5,904 nt of DNA from Marinosulfonomonas sp. (GTDB lineage Bacteria > Pseudomonadota > Alphaproteobacteria > Rhodobacterales > Rhodobacteraceae). Positions 5,239-5,904 of the stretch are shown here, piece by piece (position 1 is the stretch's first letter; every line of letters starts with the position of its first letter). The stretch covers positions 1 to 5,904 of the forward strand of contig WGBJ01000161.1 of NCBI GenBank assembly GCA_015494385.1, read 5' to 3'. The notes beneath the pieces were generated by a model. That model was not told the origin of the DNA, did not search any database, and was given only the letters and a program-made list of their open reading frames with translations. The translations under genes and the position numbers were made by a program.

Positions 5239-5904
5239 ATGAAAGTAGCCGTAATGGAAAATCGAAAAGGCATAATCCTGTTAACCGAAGGGCGATCGGG
5301 GTCTAGTTGGATAAGCGGTTTACTTAAAAATACGGGCGTGTTGGGGAACACAGGCGAATGGGTCGTTGCAAAAAACCTAGGCGTTTCTCCCGGGAAAATA
5401 TCAGGTCAGGAATATCTGGAAAAAATCATCACCGCAGCGTCGACTGAGAACGGTTTTTTTTCATTCAAAATATTTCCGCATCATCTCCACTGGTTTCAAA
5501 TGAAATACGGGTTTGATTTGTTGTTGGCAATTGGTCAGCAACATGATGTCGCATTTGCGAGCTTGCGCCGTGAAGACCGCGTAAAGCAAGCCATATCATT
5601 TTCCATAGCGTTACAAACCAAGACATGGGTTTATCGAGAGCAAACGCAAAACAAAGCCGTCTATAATCTTGAACATATAGCCCGTTGTTATTTCATGATT
5701 GGCCGCTCGAACGAATTCTGGAAAGACTACGTAACAATGCGCGGATTTGAATGCGCCTCGTTTACCTACGAAGCATTGATGCCAACGGGAAAGGATTTCG
5801 TCAAATTTGCCGCAAATCATGCCGGTATCGAAGATGTAGAAGTCCCGGAATCGGAAATGCGCATACAAAGAAATAGTATGACCGAAGACTGGAAACAGCG
5901 GTTT
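5239..5904 (+). CDS. Stf0-type sulfotransferase, cut by the window end
   Basis: The frame is open for 222 residues to the window end. It matches the Stf0 sulfotransferase family (PF09037), known from mycobacterial trehalose 2-sulfotransferase, which moves sulfate from PAPS to a carbohydrate hydroxyl. Visible blocks: the 5'-phosphosulfate loop LLTEGRSGSSWISGLL (14-29); NTGE with Glu40 at the position of the mycobacterial catalytic glutamate; FSFKIFPHH (74-82); LRREDRVKQAISFSIALQTKTW (109-130) with the 3'-phosphate-binding Arg/Ser and the family's QTGxW-like end; FTYEAL (176-181); and QRNSMTEDWKQRF (210-222), the usual C-terminal region, so only a short tail is missing (family about 250-270 residues). 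An in-frame TAG at 5215-5217 limits the start to ATG 5239 or ATG 5254; neither has a good ribosome binding site. Base use is far more A+T-rich than suhB. The acceptor substrate is unknown. Confidence 0.85.
   Translation, partial: MKVAVMENRKGIILLTEGRSGSSWISGLLKNTGVLGNTGEWVVAKNLGVSPGKISGQEYLEKIITAASTENGFFSFKIFPHHLHWFQMKYGFDLLLAIGQQHDVAFASLRREDRVKQAISFSIALQTKTWVYREQTQNKAVYNLEHIARCYFMIGRSNEFWKDYVTMRGFECASFTYEALMPTGKDFVKFAANHAGIEDVEVPESEMRIQRNSMTEDWKQRF

Noticed and set aside
5611..5868. Minus-strand open frame of 85 codons inside the sulfotransferase gene
   Set aside because: The plus strand is open throughout and shows Stf0 motifs in order; the minus frame has no recognisable features.
1..5904. 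CRISPR array, tRNA, rRNA, insertion sequence or attachment site
   Set aside because: No spaced direct repeats, cloverleaf-type sequence, transposase motifs or terminal inverted repeats were seen on reading both strands.

Overview
The window looks like chromosomal DNA from an alphaproteobacterium, most probably a Rhodobacterales (Roseobacter-group) species. The evidence is the G+C-rich coding style, a Hint_2-type hedgehog/intein protein of the sort common in that order, a MetF/MetR pair, an alphaproteobacterial SuhB-like phosphatase, and a T-rich/CCAAATATCCCCGCCGG gene-end motif that I recall from Rhodobacterales genomes. The assignment is from memory of family sequences; no search was run.

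Layout: 1-114 is a short leader with a possible terminator of an upstream gene. 115-1170 (+) is a complete DUF2235 alpha/beta-hydrolase. It converges on 1233-2099 (-), metF (5,10-methylenetetrahydrofolate reductase). A 94-bp divergent region (2100-2193) separates metF from metR at 2194-3114 (+), a LysR-type regulator. This region holds a perfect TGAA-N5-TTCA MetR box that overlaps a possible metR -10 element, so MetR probably controls metF and itself. A weak terminator and a structured leader (hairpin plus strong Shine-Dalgarno plus a 12-codon uORF) precede 3266-4297 (+), a 343-residue protein with an uncharacterised N-terminal region and a C-terminal Hint autoprocessing domain. 4373-5161 (+) is an inositol monophosphatase family enzyme (suhB-like) with all its metal-binding motifs. 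5239-5904 (+) is the start of a PAPS-dependent Stf0-type sulfotransferase that is cut by the window end; it is clearly more A+T-rich than its neighbours and may be acquired.

How the genes work together: metF and metR form one functional unit, the supply of methyl groups for methionine and its homocysteine-responsive regulation. The other genes look like independent transcription units. A possible link between the phosphatase and the sulfotransferase (removal of the PAP by-product) is considered but weakly supported, because the phosphatase carries inositol-phosphatase rather than CysQ signatures. No stretch longer than 300 bases lacks a gene. I saw no tRNA, rRNA, CRISPR array, insertion sequence or attachment site.
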